DNA of 64,000 nt from positions 124,001 through 188,000 of the forward strand of contig JAFDXI010000102.1 of NCBI GenBank assembly GCA_018268035.1, given 5' to 3'. Made by a program: the position numbers and the translations under genes. Of the stretch, positions 37,940 through 46,147 are shown one piece after another (within the stretch, counting starts at the first letter, position 1; every line of letters starts with the position of its first letter). The stretch is from Bacteroidota bacterium. GTDB taxonomy: Bacteria; Bacteroidota; Bacteroidia; Chitinophagales; Chitinophagaceae. The notes under the pieces are model-generated. The model saw nothing but the letters and a program-made list of their open reading frames with translations. It did not search any database and was not told the origin of the DNA.

Positions 37940-38371
37940 CTATTTGCAATTTTTGCAAACCCCATGCACTAAAATATTGGTTTGATTTATCGAAAAACCT
38001 TTTGGCACATTCACCTGGGGTAAACTAATGTTGTCAAGACAATAGGTAGAGCCACATACTTCACAAATAAAATGTACATGGTCATCGTGATGGTGGCCTG
38101 AAGTGCAGGCTTCTTTACACAAAGCATACATGATGGAGTTATCTGCTGTAGGTATGGTATGAATAATGCCTTTATCAACAAAAGTCTGCAACGTTCTGTA
38201 TATGGTTACCCTGTCAAAATGTTTGCCGCTTAATTTTTCAATATCAGCATGAGAAAGTGCATTGCCGCTATTTTGAAAGAGCTCCAGGATTTTTATCCTG
38301 TTTGTCGTTACACTAAGCTGACTGGTTTTTAATATGGTATTGATAGAATTTTTCATTGCATTATTGAGCAA
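37940..38371 (-). CDS. Fur-family metal-responsive regulator
   Basis: 143 residues, or 138 if the ATG at 38356 is used, which would also remove the overlap with the SCO gene. The winged helix is TTNRIKILELFQNSGNALSHAD to FDRVTIYRTLQTFVDKGIIH. The metal-binding half contains SGHHHDDHVHFICEVCGSTYC and a final CKNCK, the two CxxC pairs of a structural zinc site. Zur is the most attractive member, given the MerC-like gene and operator nearby, but PerR or Fur cannot be excluded. It is the second gene of an operon with the SCO protein. Confidence 0.85.
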   Translation of the reverse strand: MLNNAMKNSINTILKTSQLSVTTNRIKILELFQNSGNALSHADIEKLSGKHFDRVTIYRTLQTFVDKGIIHTIPTADNSIMYALCKEACTSGHHHDDHVHFICEVCGSTYCLDNISLPQVNVPKGFSINQTNILVHGVCKNCK

Positions 38372-39014
38372 ATGAAGTGCCTGTTACTGTTGTAGAAGGA
38401 GGCTTTGTTTCCTGTAATAATTTTTTAATATCGGACTCCATCAGTTTTAATTCATCGGGTTTCAATGCATCATAAACCTGGCCCCGGACATTACCAAATT
38501 TATCAATTAAAGCTACAAATTGAGAATGCAAAAACTGGTCATTGATGTTGCCTACATTATTGTTGGGGTCATCAATCATATAACTGTTTCTCGCTGCTAA
38601 ATACAAACTGTCTTTTCTTCCTGTCAGAAAAACCCATTTATGTGTGTCCACATTCATCGAGTCTGCATAATGTTTTAAACGGGCTGCTGAATCTGTTTCC
38701 GGATCACAAGTATGTGAGACAATCATAAAGTCTTTATCATTTTTAAACTCATTATAGATTTTATCCATATTGTGGTTCATGATTGGACAAACTCCCTTAC
38801 AGCTTGTGAAAAAAAAGTTGACTGCACAAACTTTCCCCAACATATTTTTTTGTGTAAAAGGTTGTTTGTCCTGTGTTGTAAAGACGAATGGTTTAACATA
38901 ACCTATCACCGGGGCTTTCGATTTCCAGTTATCTGTTCCTGCAAAAACTACAACAAGATAAACAATAGCAAGTACTATAAAGAAAACCACATAACCAATA
39001 AACTTTTTGCTCAT
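38361..39014 (-). CDS. SCO1/SenC family copper-site assembly protein
   Basis: 217 residues. An N-terminal membrane anchor (YVVFFIVLAIVYLVVVFAG) is followed by a thioredoxin-like domain. The copper motif is FFFTSCKGVCPIMNHNMD (CxxxC) near 71-88, and the distant His is in FLHSQFVALID near 165. SCO proteins deliver copper to the CuA site of cytochrome oxidase or act as envelope thiol reductases. The downstream Fur-type gene overlaps its end by 11 bp. It is transcribed divergently from a MerC-like gene across a 15-bp operator candidate. Confidence 0.88.
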   Translation of the reverse strand: MSKKFIGYVVFFIVLAIVYLVVVFAGTDNWKSKAPVIGYVKPFVFTTQDKQPFTQKNMLGKVCAVNFFFTSCKGVCPIMNHNMDKIYNEFKNDKDFMIVSHTCDPETDSAARLKHYADSMNVDTHKWVFLTGRKDSLYLAARNSYMIDDPNNNVGNINDQFLHSQFVALIDKFGNVRGQVYDALKPDELKLMESDIKKLLQETKPPSTTVTGTSFAQ

Positions 39015-39065
39015 GTTGTAAAGTTATTAAAGGATGGAATAATGTTTTGTTAACGAAATATATTT

Positions 39066-39080
39066 TGCAACGCTGTTGCA
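39066..39080. promoter_or_regulatory. TGCAAC-GCT-GTTGCA operator candidate
   Basis: A perfect 6-3-6 inverted repeat in the 88-bp divergent region between the SCO and MerC-like genes, 22 bp before the merC-like ATG at 39103. The layout suits binding by the Fur-family protein encoded in the adjacent operon. This link is inferred. Confidence 0.5.
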
Positions 39081-39102
39081 TATTCATACTTTTGTTCACT
39101 TC

Positions 39103-39519
39103 ATGATAAAGACTTTAAGGAAAATAAATACAGACACTTTAGGCATATCGGTTTCATTGCTTTGTGCAATACATTGCGCTGTTTTGCCTTTATTTTTTAC
39201 CAGCCTGCCTTTGTTTGGACTAGAAATATTACACGACAAAGTATTTGAATACGGGATGATTTTATTAGCGGGTATCGTTGGTTCTTACTCTTTATATCAT
39301 GGATGGAAAAAACATCATCATAAAACATTGCCATTAATATTCTTTTTTGTTGGTCTGGCACTCCTCATCTCAAAGGAAATATTTACAACAAAGGAAATTT
39401 TATTACTTATCCCTGCAGCCTCATTTATTATAATTGCACATTATCTCAATTACCGTGACTGCCGGAAAGCCAATCATTGCCATACAAATGATTGCAACCA
39501 CGACCATTTATTGAGTTGA
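39103..39519 (+). CDS. MerC-domain membrane protein
   Basis: 138 residues from the ATG at 39103. A TTG start at 39076 would put the operator candidate inside the gene. Four hydrophobic helices, beginning ISVSLLCAIHCAVLPLFFTS, carry the MerC CxxxxC/H-type metal motif in the first helix. The C-terminus is rich in Cys and His (DCRKANHCHTNDCNHDH), typical of metal binding. MerC family members move mercury in resistance operons. Chromosomal Bacteroidetes copies are more likely linked to zinc, copper or iron. The end overlaps the convergent Lrp-type gene by 12 bp. Confidence 0.78.
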   Translation: MIKTLRKINTDTLGISVSLLCAIHCAVLPLFFTSLPLFGLEILHDKVFEYGMILLAGIVGSYSLYHGWKKHHHKTLPLIFFFVGLALLISKEIFTTKEILLLIPAASFIIIAHYLNYRDCRKANHCHTNDCNHDHLLS

Positions 39520-39996
39520 TTTTTTTCTCAGTTCTAATAATTGCACACTTCTTGAAAAACTTTCTTCGAGTGAAATGATTGTATCAGTCCTTTCAATGCC
39601 TTTTATTTTTTGTAATTCGTCATGTAATACAAATTTCAACTGGGCAATATCTTTACAAACAACCTCTGCAAACATGCTGTAGTTGCCGGTAGTATAATTC
39701 AGCCTGACTATTTCTGGGATTTTTTTTAACTGTGTTGCTACATTGTCATACAACGAACTTTTTTCAAGATAAATACCGATAAAGGCAATGACATCATAAC
39801 CCAATACTTTTTGGTCCACCTGTAATTTTGTGCCCCGCACAATACCTAAGTCCTGCAATTTTTTTATACGTACATGTATAGTGCCCCCGGAAACAAATAA
39901 TTTCTTTCCCAAATCAGCATAAGATATATTAGCATTATCCATCATTGCCTGAATTATCTGGTAGTCTAATTTGTCAAGATTCAAATTACTGCTCAT
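39508..39996 (-). CDS. Lrp/AsnC-family transcriptional regulator
   Basis: 162 residues. The N-terminal helix-turn-helix is LDKLDYQIIQAMMDNANISYADLGKKL followed by SGGTIHVRIKKLQDLGIV. The RAM ligand-binding domain then follows (VIAFIGIYLEKSSLYDNVA, LNYTTGNYSMFAEVVCKD). Such proteins sense amino acids or related molecules. No obvious target gene is adjacent; upstream lies the gene-poor stretch with the tRNA-like RNA. The 3' end runs into the end of the MerC-like gene. Confidence 0.88.
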   Translation of the reverse strand: MSSNLNLDKLDYQIIQAMMDNANISYADLGKKLFVSGGTIHVRIKKLQDLGIVRGTKLQVDQKVLGYDVIAFIGIYLEKSSLYDNVATQLKKIPEIVRLNYTTGNYSMFAEVVCKDIAQLKFVLHDELQKIKGIERTDTIISLEESFSRSVQLLELRKKSTQ

Positions 39997-40145
39997 TTTT
40001 CTATCTAAAATTTAATTTTATTCAATAAATATACATTTTTGTTAGATTTTTTCAAATATTTTAAAATTTATGTTGGAAAATATCTATAAAATAAAAGATG
40101 TGCTGTAATATTGCACCAGCAAACGCAAATAGTTCTTATCAATAC

Positions 40146-40316
40146 TGTGGGGTGATGAAATCTTTTGGCAGACATGCCCTCTCGTCTCGGGGGTGAGGAT
40201 AACAGGATAAACAAAATGTAGAGCCGACGTTACTTTTGGTAAGGCCGACCAGGGTTGACCACTAAACTTTGCATTTTAGCTAACTGCCTCGTGGAGGTTC
40301 GACCCCTCCCCCTACA
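40146..40316 (+). ncRNA. unassigned structured RNA with tRNA-like ends
   Basis: About 171 nt outside any gene. TGTGGGG at 40146-40152 pairs with CCCTACA at 40310-40316 (one G-U), as an acceptor stem. The T arm is canonical: GGAGG-TTCGACC-CCTCC at 40293-40309. The 5' part TGATGAAATCTTTTGGCAGA resembles the D region of class II (Leu/Ser-type) tRNAs, and CCCTC-TCGTCTC-GGGGG at 40177-40193 makes an anticodon-like arm, but loop position 33 is C rather than U. About 100 nt then replace the usual variable arm, including a hairpin TTAC-TTTTG-GTAA. A weak promoter-like TTG/TAGTTCTT pair lies at 40111-40137, and a strong terminator follows at 40327. The base after the helix is G, and CCA is not encoded. 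It could be an odd or decayed tmRNA or tRNA, but no tag frame is seen. Confidence 0.5.
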
Positions 40317-40326
40317 GCTAACAAAG

Positions 40327-40372
40327 AGCTCCCGCTTATTGTGAATCAGTAAGTTGGAGCTTTTTTATTTTT
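40327..40372 (+). terminator. rho-independent terminator of the tRNA-like RNA
   Basis: AGCTCC at 40327-40332 pairs with GGAGCT at 40356-40361. CTTA/TAAG extends the stem inside a 2x2 mismatch, and TTTTTTATTTTT follows. The strength of the site supports a dedicated RNA gene upstream. Confidence 0.75.
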
Positions 40373-40533
40373 AAACTTTACAACCCACCATTTCTCATTC
40401 CCGAATGAATTTTCATCTTTGGCAAGAATCCTGATGAAGAAAGGGTATTTTTTCTAAAATTTTGCGTACATTTAAAGTGCTGATGCAAGGATTTTAAGCA
40501 ACTTATTTTATTTTTTAACAACAAAATTCCCTC

Positions 40534-40665
40534 ATGATGCAACATTTAGATTCATCACAGCTCATAGGTTTGGGGCTAATAGTCTTTATCGCAATCATTG
40601 TATTGCCGGTTTTGATTTACACAATGAAAAAAGAAAAAAACAATAAATCTTATACTGACTATTGA
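40534..40665 (+). CDS. 43-residue single-pass membrane peptide
   Basis: ATG at 40534 (a second ATG follows directly) to TGA 40665. The peptide has a polar start, one clear membrane helix (LIGLGLIVFIAIIVLPVLIY) and a Lys-rich tail (MKKEKNNKSYTDY), so the C-terminus should face the cytoplasm. No family is recognised. It lies alone in a gene-poor stretch, with an A-rich segment upstream and no Shine-Dalgarno sequence. Its amino-acid make-up is protein-like, but expression is unproven. Confidence 0.5.
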   Translation: MMQHLDSSQLIGLGLIVFIAIIVLPVLIYTMKKEKNNKSYTDY

Positions 40666-41273
40666 TAAAATTCTACACTCCGTTAAGATTATATATTGTT
40701 TTTGTGATATCCAGGCTTAAATAAGTGAGAATTAAGTCTGCGGGCTGTTTATGTTCATTTATGAACTATCTCATTATGTTCCTGTTCCAGGTTCAATACT
40801 CTATTTATTAATGCATATTTTAATACTTAGTAAATATTTTTTGAAGTCAGGCCATATTCAATTCACAATGCAAGCTTTTAAATTTAGATACTAAAAAGCT
40901 TCAGCGCGAGTTATTGAAATGCTTTTGTATATCATTCGAGTTCTCATTGCCAATTCAACTATTTTAGTGTTTGTTTTTCAACAAATATTTTTTAATCAAT
41001 GGTTAGCTTGATGTGATGTATGATTAATAAATTAGCGATTCTATAATTCAGTATCGTCTGATGAATACTGTTACTTTATCTTTTCAAAATTTCACTCTCA
41101 CCTATTATTTTGCTGTAGAAGGATAACATATAACCCTTGCCGGATACAAGATTTAAGAACTATATTAATTAAGTTTAGTGTTTAAAGAAAACAGTTAGAA
41201 TTGATTTTTATTTTATTGATATTATCAAATTTTAAAAGCTAACAATCATTAGTTTTGCTTCTCATTTTAAACT
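40666..41273. other. 608-bp AT-rich intergenic stretch before paaZ
   Basis: No gene, RNA or long repeat is evident. Near its end, TAGTTTTG at 41250-41257 matches the -7 element TAnnTTTG 17 bp before the paaZ ATG, but no TTG lies at the right distance upstream. Confidence 0.4.
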
Positions 41274-43346
41274 ATGACACAACTCGAAAATTTTGCAGCA
41301 GGGCATTGGATAAATGGCAATGGCGAAGGACAGGTTCTATTGGATGCAGTAACTGGTGAACCTATTACTTCAGCTTCTACAAAAGGGCTTGACTTTAAAG
41401 CGATGATAGATTATGCACACCAGGTGGGTAATCCCAATCTTCGCAGGCTTACATTCCATGAACGGGGTAGAATGCTAAGAGCTGTTGCTTTACATTTACG
41501 GAAACACCTTGATAAATTTTATGCCTTATCTTTTAAAACCGGTGCCACAAAAGCTGATAGCTGGGTGGATATAGAAGGAGGCATTGGCAATTTATTTTCT
41601 AATGCTTCATTACGAAGAAAATTTTCAGATGAGCCATTTGCTATTGATGGTGAAGCTATCAACCTAAGTAAGCATAATACATTTATGGGACATCATATAC
41701 TGGTACCAAAAGCCGGAGTTGCCATACATATTAATGCTTTTAATTTTCCTGTATGGGGTATGTTGGAAAAAGTAGCTGTAAACTGGTTGGCCGGGATGCC
41801 GGCAATTGTAAAACCAGCTACTGTTACAAGCTATTTGACTGAAGCAGTTGTAAGGGAAATTATTGCATCGGGGATATTGCCAGACGGTGCATTACAATTG
41901 ATTTGTGGTAATGTTGGTGATTTGCTGGATCATGTTACCTCGCAGGATGTAATCACTTTTACTGGCTCAAAATCTACAGCTTTAAAGCTTAAAAAGCATG
42001 AAAGGATTTTAGAGGAATCCGTTCCTTTTAATATGGAGGCTGATAGCCTGAATTGTATTGTGCTGGGTAATGATGTAACTCCTGCTGATGCAGAATGGGA
42101 AATTTTTATTAAGGAAATAAGAAAGGAAATGACAACAAAAGCAGGGCAGAAATGTACGGCTATCCGTCGCATATTTGTTCCTGAAAATAAAATTGACGAT
42201 GTATGGAAATCATTGAAACAATCATTATCTAAAACAACCATCGGCAATCCGATAAACGAAAAAGTAAGGATGGGCTCACTGGTAAGCATGACGCAACGTG
42301 AAGAAGTAAAACAACAGGTACAGAAACTAATAGCTTCTTCTCAATTAATCTATGGTTCATTGGATAGTGTAGAACTGATAGACGCAGATGCCGGATTAGG
42401 CGCATTTATTTCACCTTTGTTATTATTGAATGAAAAACCATTCGCATCAAAGGAAGTACACGAAGTAGAAGCTTTCGGCCCTGTAAGTACCATTATGCCA
42501 TATAAAAATATGGATGAAGCCATCGCTTTAAGCAAATTGGGAAAAGGCTCATTGTGCTCATCAATAGTTACTGCTGATGATAAAATTGCCAAACAATATG
42601 TGTTGGGTGCAGGCACACATCATGGTAGAATTTTAATATTAAATAAGGATTGCGCTAAAGAAAGTACTGGCCATGGTTCACCTTTGCCAATGTTAATACA
42701 TGGTGGGCCAGGGAGAGCAGGAGGTGGTGAAGAAATGGGTGGTATTCGTGGTATAAAACATTATATGCAGCGGGTAGCAATACAAGGTTCACCAACATCT
42801 GTTACCCATATCACTAATATTTTTCAGCAATATGCAAATGGGATAGAAACTCCAGTACATCCTTTTAAGAAATATTTTGAGGAATTGAATATTGGCGATC
42901 AGATTATTTCACAAAAAAGAAAAATTACCAGTGAGGATATTGACAAATTTGCTGAACTGAGCGGAGATCATTTTTATGCCCATATTATAAATACAGATTT
43001 CAATGGAACAATGTTTGAACAGCAGGTTGCGCATGGTTATCTATTAATGAGTATTGCGGCTGGTTTGTTTGTTGACAGCTATGAAAAAAATCCGGTTTTA
43101 TTAAACTATGGCATTGATGAATTGAGGTTTACAAAACCTGTTTATCCGGGTGCTGATATGTATGTCAGGTTTACATGCAAAGAAAAACTACCCAATGATA
43201 AACGCATCATTTCAAATCCAGAAGATTTTAAAAGAGGGGACGATATTGACAAGGGAATAGTGAAATGGCTGGTGGAAATGATGGATGGTAATGATGAGCA
43301 GGTAGGTATTGCAACGATACTGACAATGGTAGCAAAGAAATTGTGA
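41274..43346 (+). CDS. paaZ: bifunctional oxepin-CoA hydrolase / semialdehyde dehydrogenase PaaZ
   Basis: 690 residues. Residues 1 to about 525 are an aldehyde dehydrogenase: INAFNFPVWGMLEKVAVN near 153, FTGSKSTALKLKKHE near 228, and the catalytic Cys294 in TTKAGQKCTAIRRIFV. Residues about 540-690 are a MaoC-type hydratase with SGDHFYAHIINTDFN, where the Asp and His are catalytic. In phenylacetate breakdown PaaZ opens the oxepin-CoA ring and oxidises the aldehyde formed. No paaABCDE epoxidase genes are in the window. An enoyl-CoA hydratase gene follows after 239 bp. Confidence 0.92.
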   Translation: MTQLENFAAGHWINGNGEGQVLLDAVTGEPITSASTKGLDFKAMIDYAHQVGNPNLRRLTFHERGRMLRAVALHLRKHLDKFYALSFKTGATKADSWVDIEGGIGNLFSNASLRRKFSDEPFAIDGEAINLSKHNTFMGHHILVPKAGVAIHINAFNFPVWGMLEKVAVNWLAGMPAIVKPATVTSYLTEAVVREIIASGILPDGALQLICGNVGDLLDHVTSQDVITFTGSKSTALKLKKHERILEESVPFNMEADSLNCIVLGNDVTPADAEWEIFIKEIRKEMTTKAGQKCTAIRRIFVPENKIDDVWKSLKQSLSKTTIGNPINEKVRMGSLVSMTQREEVKQQVQKLIASSQLIYGSLDSVELIDADAGLGAFISPLLLLNEKPFASKEVHEVEAFGPVSTIMPYKNMDEAIALSKLGKGSLCSSIVTADDKIAKQYVLGAGTHHGRILILNKDCAKESTGHGSPLPMLIHGGPGRAGGGEEMGGIRGIKHYMQRVAIQGSPTSVTHITNIFQQYANGIETPVHPFKKYFEELNIGDQIISQKRKITSEDIDKFAELSGDHFYAHIINTDFNGTMFEQQVAHGYLLMSIAAGLFVDSYEKNPVLLNYGIDELRFTKPVYPGADMYVRFTCKEKLPNDKRIISNPEDFKRGDDIDKGIVKWLVEMMDGNDEQVGIATILTMVAKKL

Positions 43347-43585
43347 TACCTGTAGGAATCCATAAGAAGATTTTTTATCTTTATTCAAAACGATCTTTTA
43401 ATTGTTTATTTGAAATGGATAAACAAAAATTTCGTCTATAGAGGCAATTGGATAAGTCTGGATTTTTATGAGCAACAAATTTTTTATTCATCAAAAATTA
43501 AGCTTTACGAATGATGGGATATATAAGGTTTGTATTTTCCAGACTTTAAAACAACAAATCACTTTTTAGTTTAAAAATCATATAA

Positions 43586-44371
43586 ATGATACATCAAATA
43601 CAGGAAGGTTATGTAAAAACCGAGACGCACAAGGGAATTACAACAATTGAGTTTTTTCACCCACAGAGTAATTCACTGCCTGCAAGAATCTTAGATGAGC
43701 TGACCAAAGAAATTCATATTGCAGGTAATGATAAAGATTGCCGGATTATCATTCTCAGGAGTGGTGGCAGCAGGGTATTTTGTGCCGGTGCATCGTTTGA
43801 TGAACTGATTGCAATCAAAACATCAGAAGAAGGGACAAAGTTTTTTATGGGCTTCGCTAATGTAATTAATGCTATGCGTAAATGCCCGAAACTTATTATT
43901 GGCCGCATACATGGAAAATGTGTAGGTGGTGGTGTGGGCCTGGCTGCAGCCTGTGACTATGCTTTTGCATTGGAAGGTGCGGATGTCAGGCTTAGTGAAC
44001 TGGCAATTGGCATTGGGCCTTTTGTAGTGGGGCCGGCCATCCGTAGGAAAATTGATGTATCTTTTTTCAGCCAGTTAAGCATTGATGCCCTCTCCTGGCA
44101 CACTGCAGAATGGGCACATCGCAAAGGCTTGTACGTTGAACTGCATTCTACCGAAGCAGCTTTGGATGAAGCAATAGAACATCTGACATTTTCTCTTTCG
44201 CATAGTAACCCTGAAGCAGTTGCCGAAATGAAAAAAATATTGTGGCAAGGTACTGAGAACTGGGATACGCTTTTGCCTGAAAGAGCAGCTATCAGTGGTA
44301 AACTGGTATTAAGTGATTATACAAAAAAATATATCGAAGATTTTAAACGCAAACTTGATCAAAAGAAATAA
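43586..44371 (+). CDS. enoyl-CoA hydratase/isomerase family protein
   Basis: 261 residues of the crotonase fold. The oxyanion hole is formed by FCAGASFDEL near 66-75 and GKCVGGGVGLAAACDYAFA near 111-129. The segment LSELAIGIGPFVVGPAIRRKI is where the catalytic Glu lies in hydratases, and a Glu is present in SELAIG. It sits behind paaZ on the same strand and may act in the same CoA-thioester pathway (PaaF or PaaG role), but its own signature is generic. Confidence 0.82.
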   Translation: MIHQIQEGYVKTETHKGITTIEFFHPQSNSLPARILDELTKEIHIAGNDKDCRIIILRSGGSRVFCAGASFDELIAIKTSEEGTKFFMGFANVINAMRKCPKLIIGRIHGKCVGGGVGLAAACDYAFALEGADVRLSELAIGIGPFVVGPAIRRKIDVSFFSQLSIDALSWHTAEWAHRKGLYVELHSTEAALDEAIEHLTFSLSHSNPEAVAEMKKILWQGTENWDTLLPERAAISGKLVLSDYTKKYIEDFKRKLDQKK

Positions 44372-44424
44372 TTCTGCTGATTTAAATAAAGAGAATTGCA
44401 TATTTTTTATATTAAAAACTCATA

Positions 44425-45681
44425 ATGGAAAAATTAAGTAAGCTCGCAGAAAGTATGGTGGGCAGTGAAATAGTACGGCTTGGTAATGAAATAAATGATC
44501 GTAAAAGGCAGGGTGAAAATATTTATAATTTTACAATTGGTGATTTTGATCCGCAGATTTTCCCAATCCCCGAAAAGCTTGAGCAACTTATCATAGAAAG
44601 TTATAAAAACCATAACACAAATTATCCTCCTGCAGATGGAATATTAGAATTGCGGAAAGCTGTCGCTTCATTTATTCAAGAATGGGAAGGGCTTGAATAT
44701 TCTGAATCAGAAATTTTAATTGCATCTGGTGGCAGACCTTTGATTTATACCTTATTTAAATCTGTTGTTGATGAAAATGATAAAGTAATTTATGCAGTGC
44801 CATCCTGGAATAATAATCATTACACTAACCTGCATAAAGGCCTGCATTGTGTGATAGAAGCAACACCAGAAAATAATTTTATGCCTACTGCTGATGATAT
44901 AGCAAAAAATATTGAGGGCGCTGCATTGATTTGCCTATGTACTCCACAAAATCCAACAGGAACAACATTATCCAAAGAAACACTTTCAGAAATATGTAAC
45001 CTGGTAATTGAAGAAAATAACAGACGCAGTGATGGTGAAAAAAAATTATACCTGATGTTTGATCAGATGTATTGGACACTTACTTATGGTGATATCCAGC
45101 ATTATAATCCTGTATCATTAAATCCTGAAATGCGTAAATACACTATTTTTATTGATGGTATTTCAAAAGCATTTGCTGCTACAGGTGTACGGGTTGGATG
45201 GTCAATTGGTCCAACTGCTGTTCTGGGAAAGATGAAAGCATTTTTGAGTCATATTGGCGCCTGGGCACCAATGGCCGAACAGAAAGCAACAGCAAAATAT
45301 CTCCTGGAAAAAGAAACTGTGCAAATGCATTTTGAAAAATTCAAATCAGCACTCGTGTTTAGGTTACATAAAATTTACAATGGTTTTATAGCTTTAAAAA
45401 ATGAAGGGCACAACGTAGATGCAATTACTCCCCAGGCTGCCATTTACTTAACGATTAAATTTGATCTTGTTGGTAAAAAATCACCAAATGGTTTGTTGCA
45501 AACACAGGAAGATGTGACAAGATATTTATTAAATAAAGCGCAATTGGCAGTGGTGCCATTTTATGCTTTTGGAGCTGGCAAAAACTCTCCCTGGTACAGG
45601 CTCAGCGTGGGCACCTGCACACCAGAAAATATTGATTCATTCTTATTGCAGCTTAAGAAGGCGCTGGATGAATTGCAATAA
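44425..45681 (+). CDS. class I/II pyridoxal-phosphate aminotransferase
   Basis: 418 residues. Fold type I markers are YNFTIGDFDPQIFPIP at the N-terminus, TNYPPADGILELRKAVASF near 74, SGGRPLIYTLFKSV near 108, CTPQNPTGTTLSK near 172, MFDQMYWTL near 212, and the Schiff-base lysine in DGISKAFAATGVRVGW near 247-262. The substrate is not identifiable; aspartate-type and methionine-type enzymes look alike. It follows the hydratase gene after 53 bp on the same strand. Confidence 0.88.
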   Translation: MEKLSKLAESMVGSEIVRLGNEINDRKRQGENIYNFTIGDFDPQIFPIPEKLEQLIIESYKNHNTNYPPADGILELRKAVASFIQEWEGLEYSESEILIASGGRPLIYTLFKSVVDENDKVIYAVPSWNNNHYTNLHKGLHCVIEATPENNFMPTADDIAKNIEGAALICLCTPQNPTGTTLSKETLSEICNLVIEENNRRSDGEKKLYLMFDQMYWTLTYGDIQHYNPVSLNPEMRKYTIFIDGISKAFAATGVRVGWSIGPTAVLGKMKAFLSHIGAWAPMAEQKATAKYLLEKETVQMHFEKFKSALVFRLHKIYNGFIALKNEGHNVDAITPQAAIYLTIKFDLVGKKSPNGLLQTQEDVTRYLLNKAQLAVVPFYAFGAGKNSPWYRLSVGTCTPENIDSFLLQLKKALDELQ

Positions 45682-45694
45682 TTAGTTTTGAACT

Positions 45695-45943
45695 TTAATT
45701 TTTAATGCTGATAAACACAAAAGCTTTTAGTTTTGGTTTATTCAAAAATTGCTTTACATACTTTGTTTTGCGAATTACTTTGTAACGATTTAAATCTATT
45801 ACTTCACAAGCAGTGCATATCGCATTCGAATTTTCAACTAAATGAAACAAAGCATTCAGCAACTCGATCTCATGATCGAGTTCTTTTTGATTCATTGTCT
45901 CTTTTTTTGTTAGTACCAGCAGGTCTCTATTACGGGGGTTCAT
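45695..45943 (-). CDS. small hypothetical protein downstream of a tiny lipoprotein gene
   Basis: 82 residues from ATG 45943, or 66 from the ATG at 45895 (MNQKELDHEIELLNALFHL). The middle carries an acidic helix and a CTAC pair (NAICTACEVIDLNRY), and the C-terminus is basic. No family is recognised. It begins 25 bp after the stop of the small lipoprotein gene on the same strand, which suggests a two-gene unit, and it ends 13 bp from the convergent aminotransferase gene. Confidence 0.5.
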   Translation of the reverse strand: MNPRNRDLLVLTKKETMNQKELDHEIELLNALFHLVENSNAICTACEVIDLNRYKVIRKTKYVKQFLNKPKLKAFVFISIKN

Positions 45944-45968
45944 AATATACCTGTTTTAAATTGTTTAA

Positions 45969-46091
45969 TTATCCAACTATTCCTCTTCTCGGCGGACAAC
46001 CACATTTTGTTCTGCTACTTGGACTACATGATATAGCCATCACAATCGTTAATAATACAAGAAAATAACTAATCCTAAGTTGCCGCTTCAT
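45969..46091 (-). CDS. 40-residue lipoprotein with CGCPPRRG tail
   Basis: Minus strand, ATG complement at 46089-46091, TAA complement at 45969-45971. The peptide has a basic start (MKRQLRISYF), a hydrophobic core (LVLLTIVMAIS) and a lipobox ending in AISC, so it is a lipoprotein with only about 18 residues after the acylated Cys. That tail is SPSSRTKCGCPPRRGIVG. Very short lipoproteins with a Cys/Pro/Gly tail occur in Bacteroidetes and are often missed by gene callers. Function is unknown. Confidence 0.65.
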   Translation of the reverse strand: MKRQLRISYFLVLLTIVMAISCSPSSRTKCGCPPRRGIVG

Positions 46092-46147
46092 TATATTGTG
46101 ATTTCTAAATTAAAGATGTTTTTTAATATAACAACAAAATTTTTTTT

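Noticed and set aside
40155..40196. Mini reading frame MKSFGRHALSSRG inside the tRNA-like RNA
   Set aside because: It overlaps the D-like and anticodon-like arms, is only 13 codons and has no hydrophobic or conserved character. Chance is more likely than a leader peptide.
40146..40316. A standard tmRNA (ssrA) call for this RNA
   Set aside because: It is about half the usual length and I find no reading frame that ends in an ALAA-like tag. The variant is kept only as one hypothesis.
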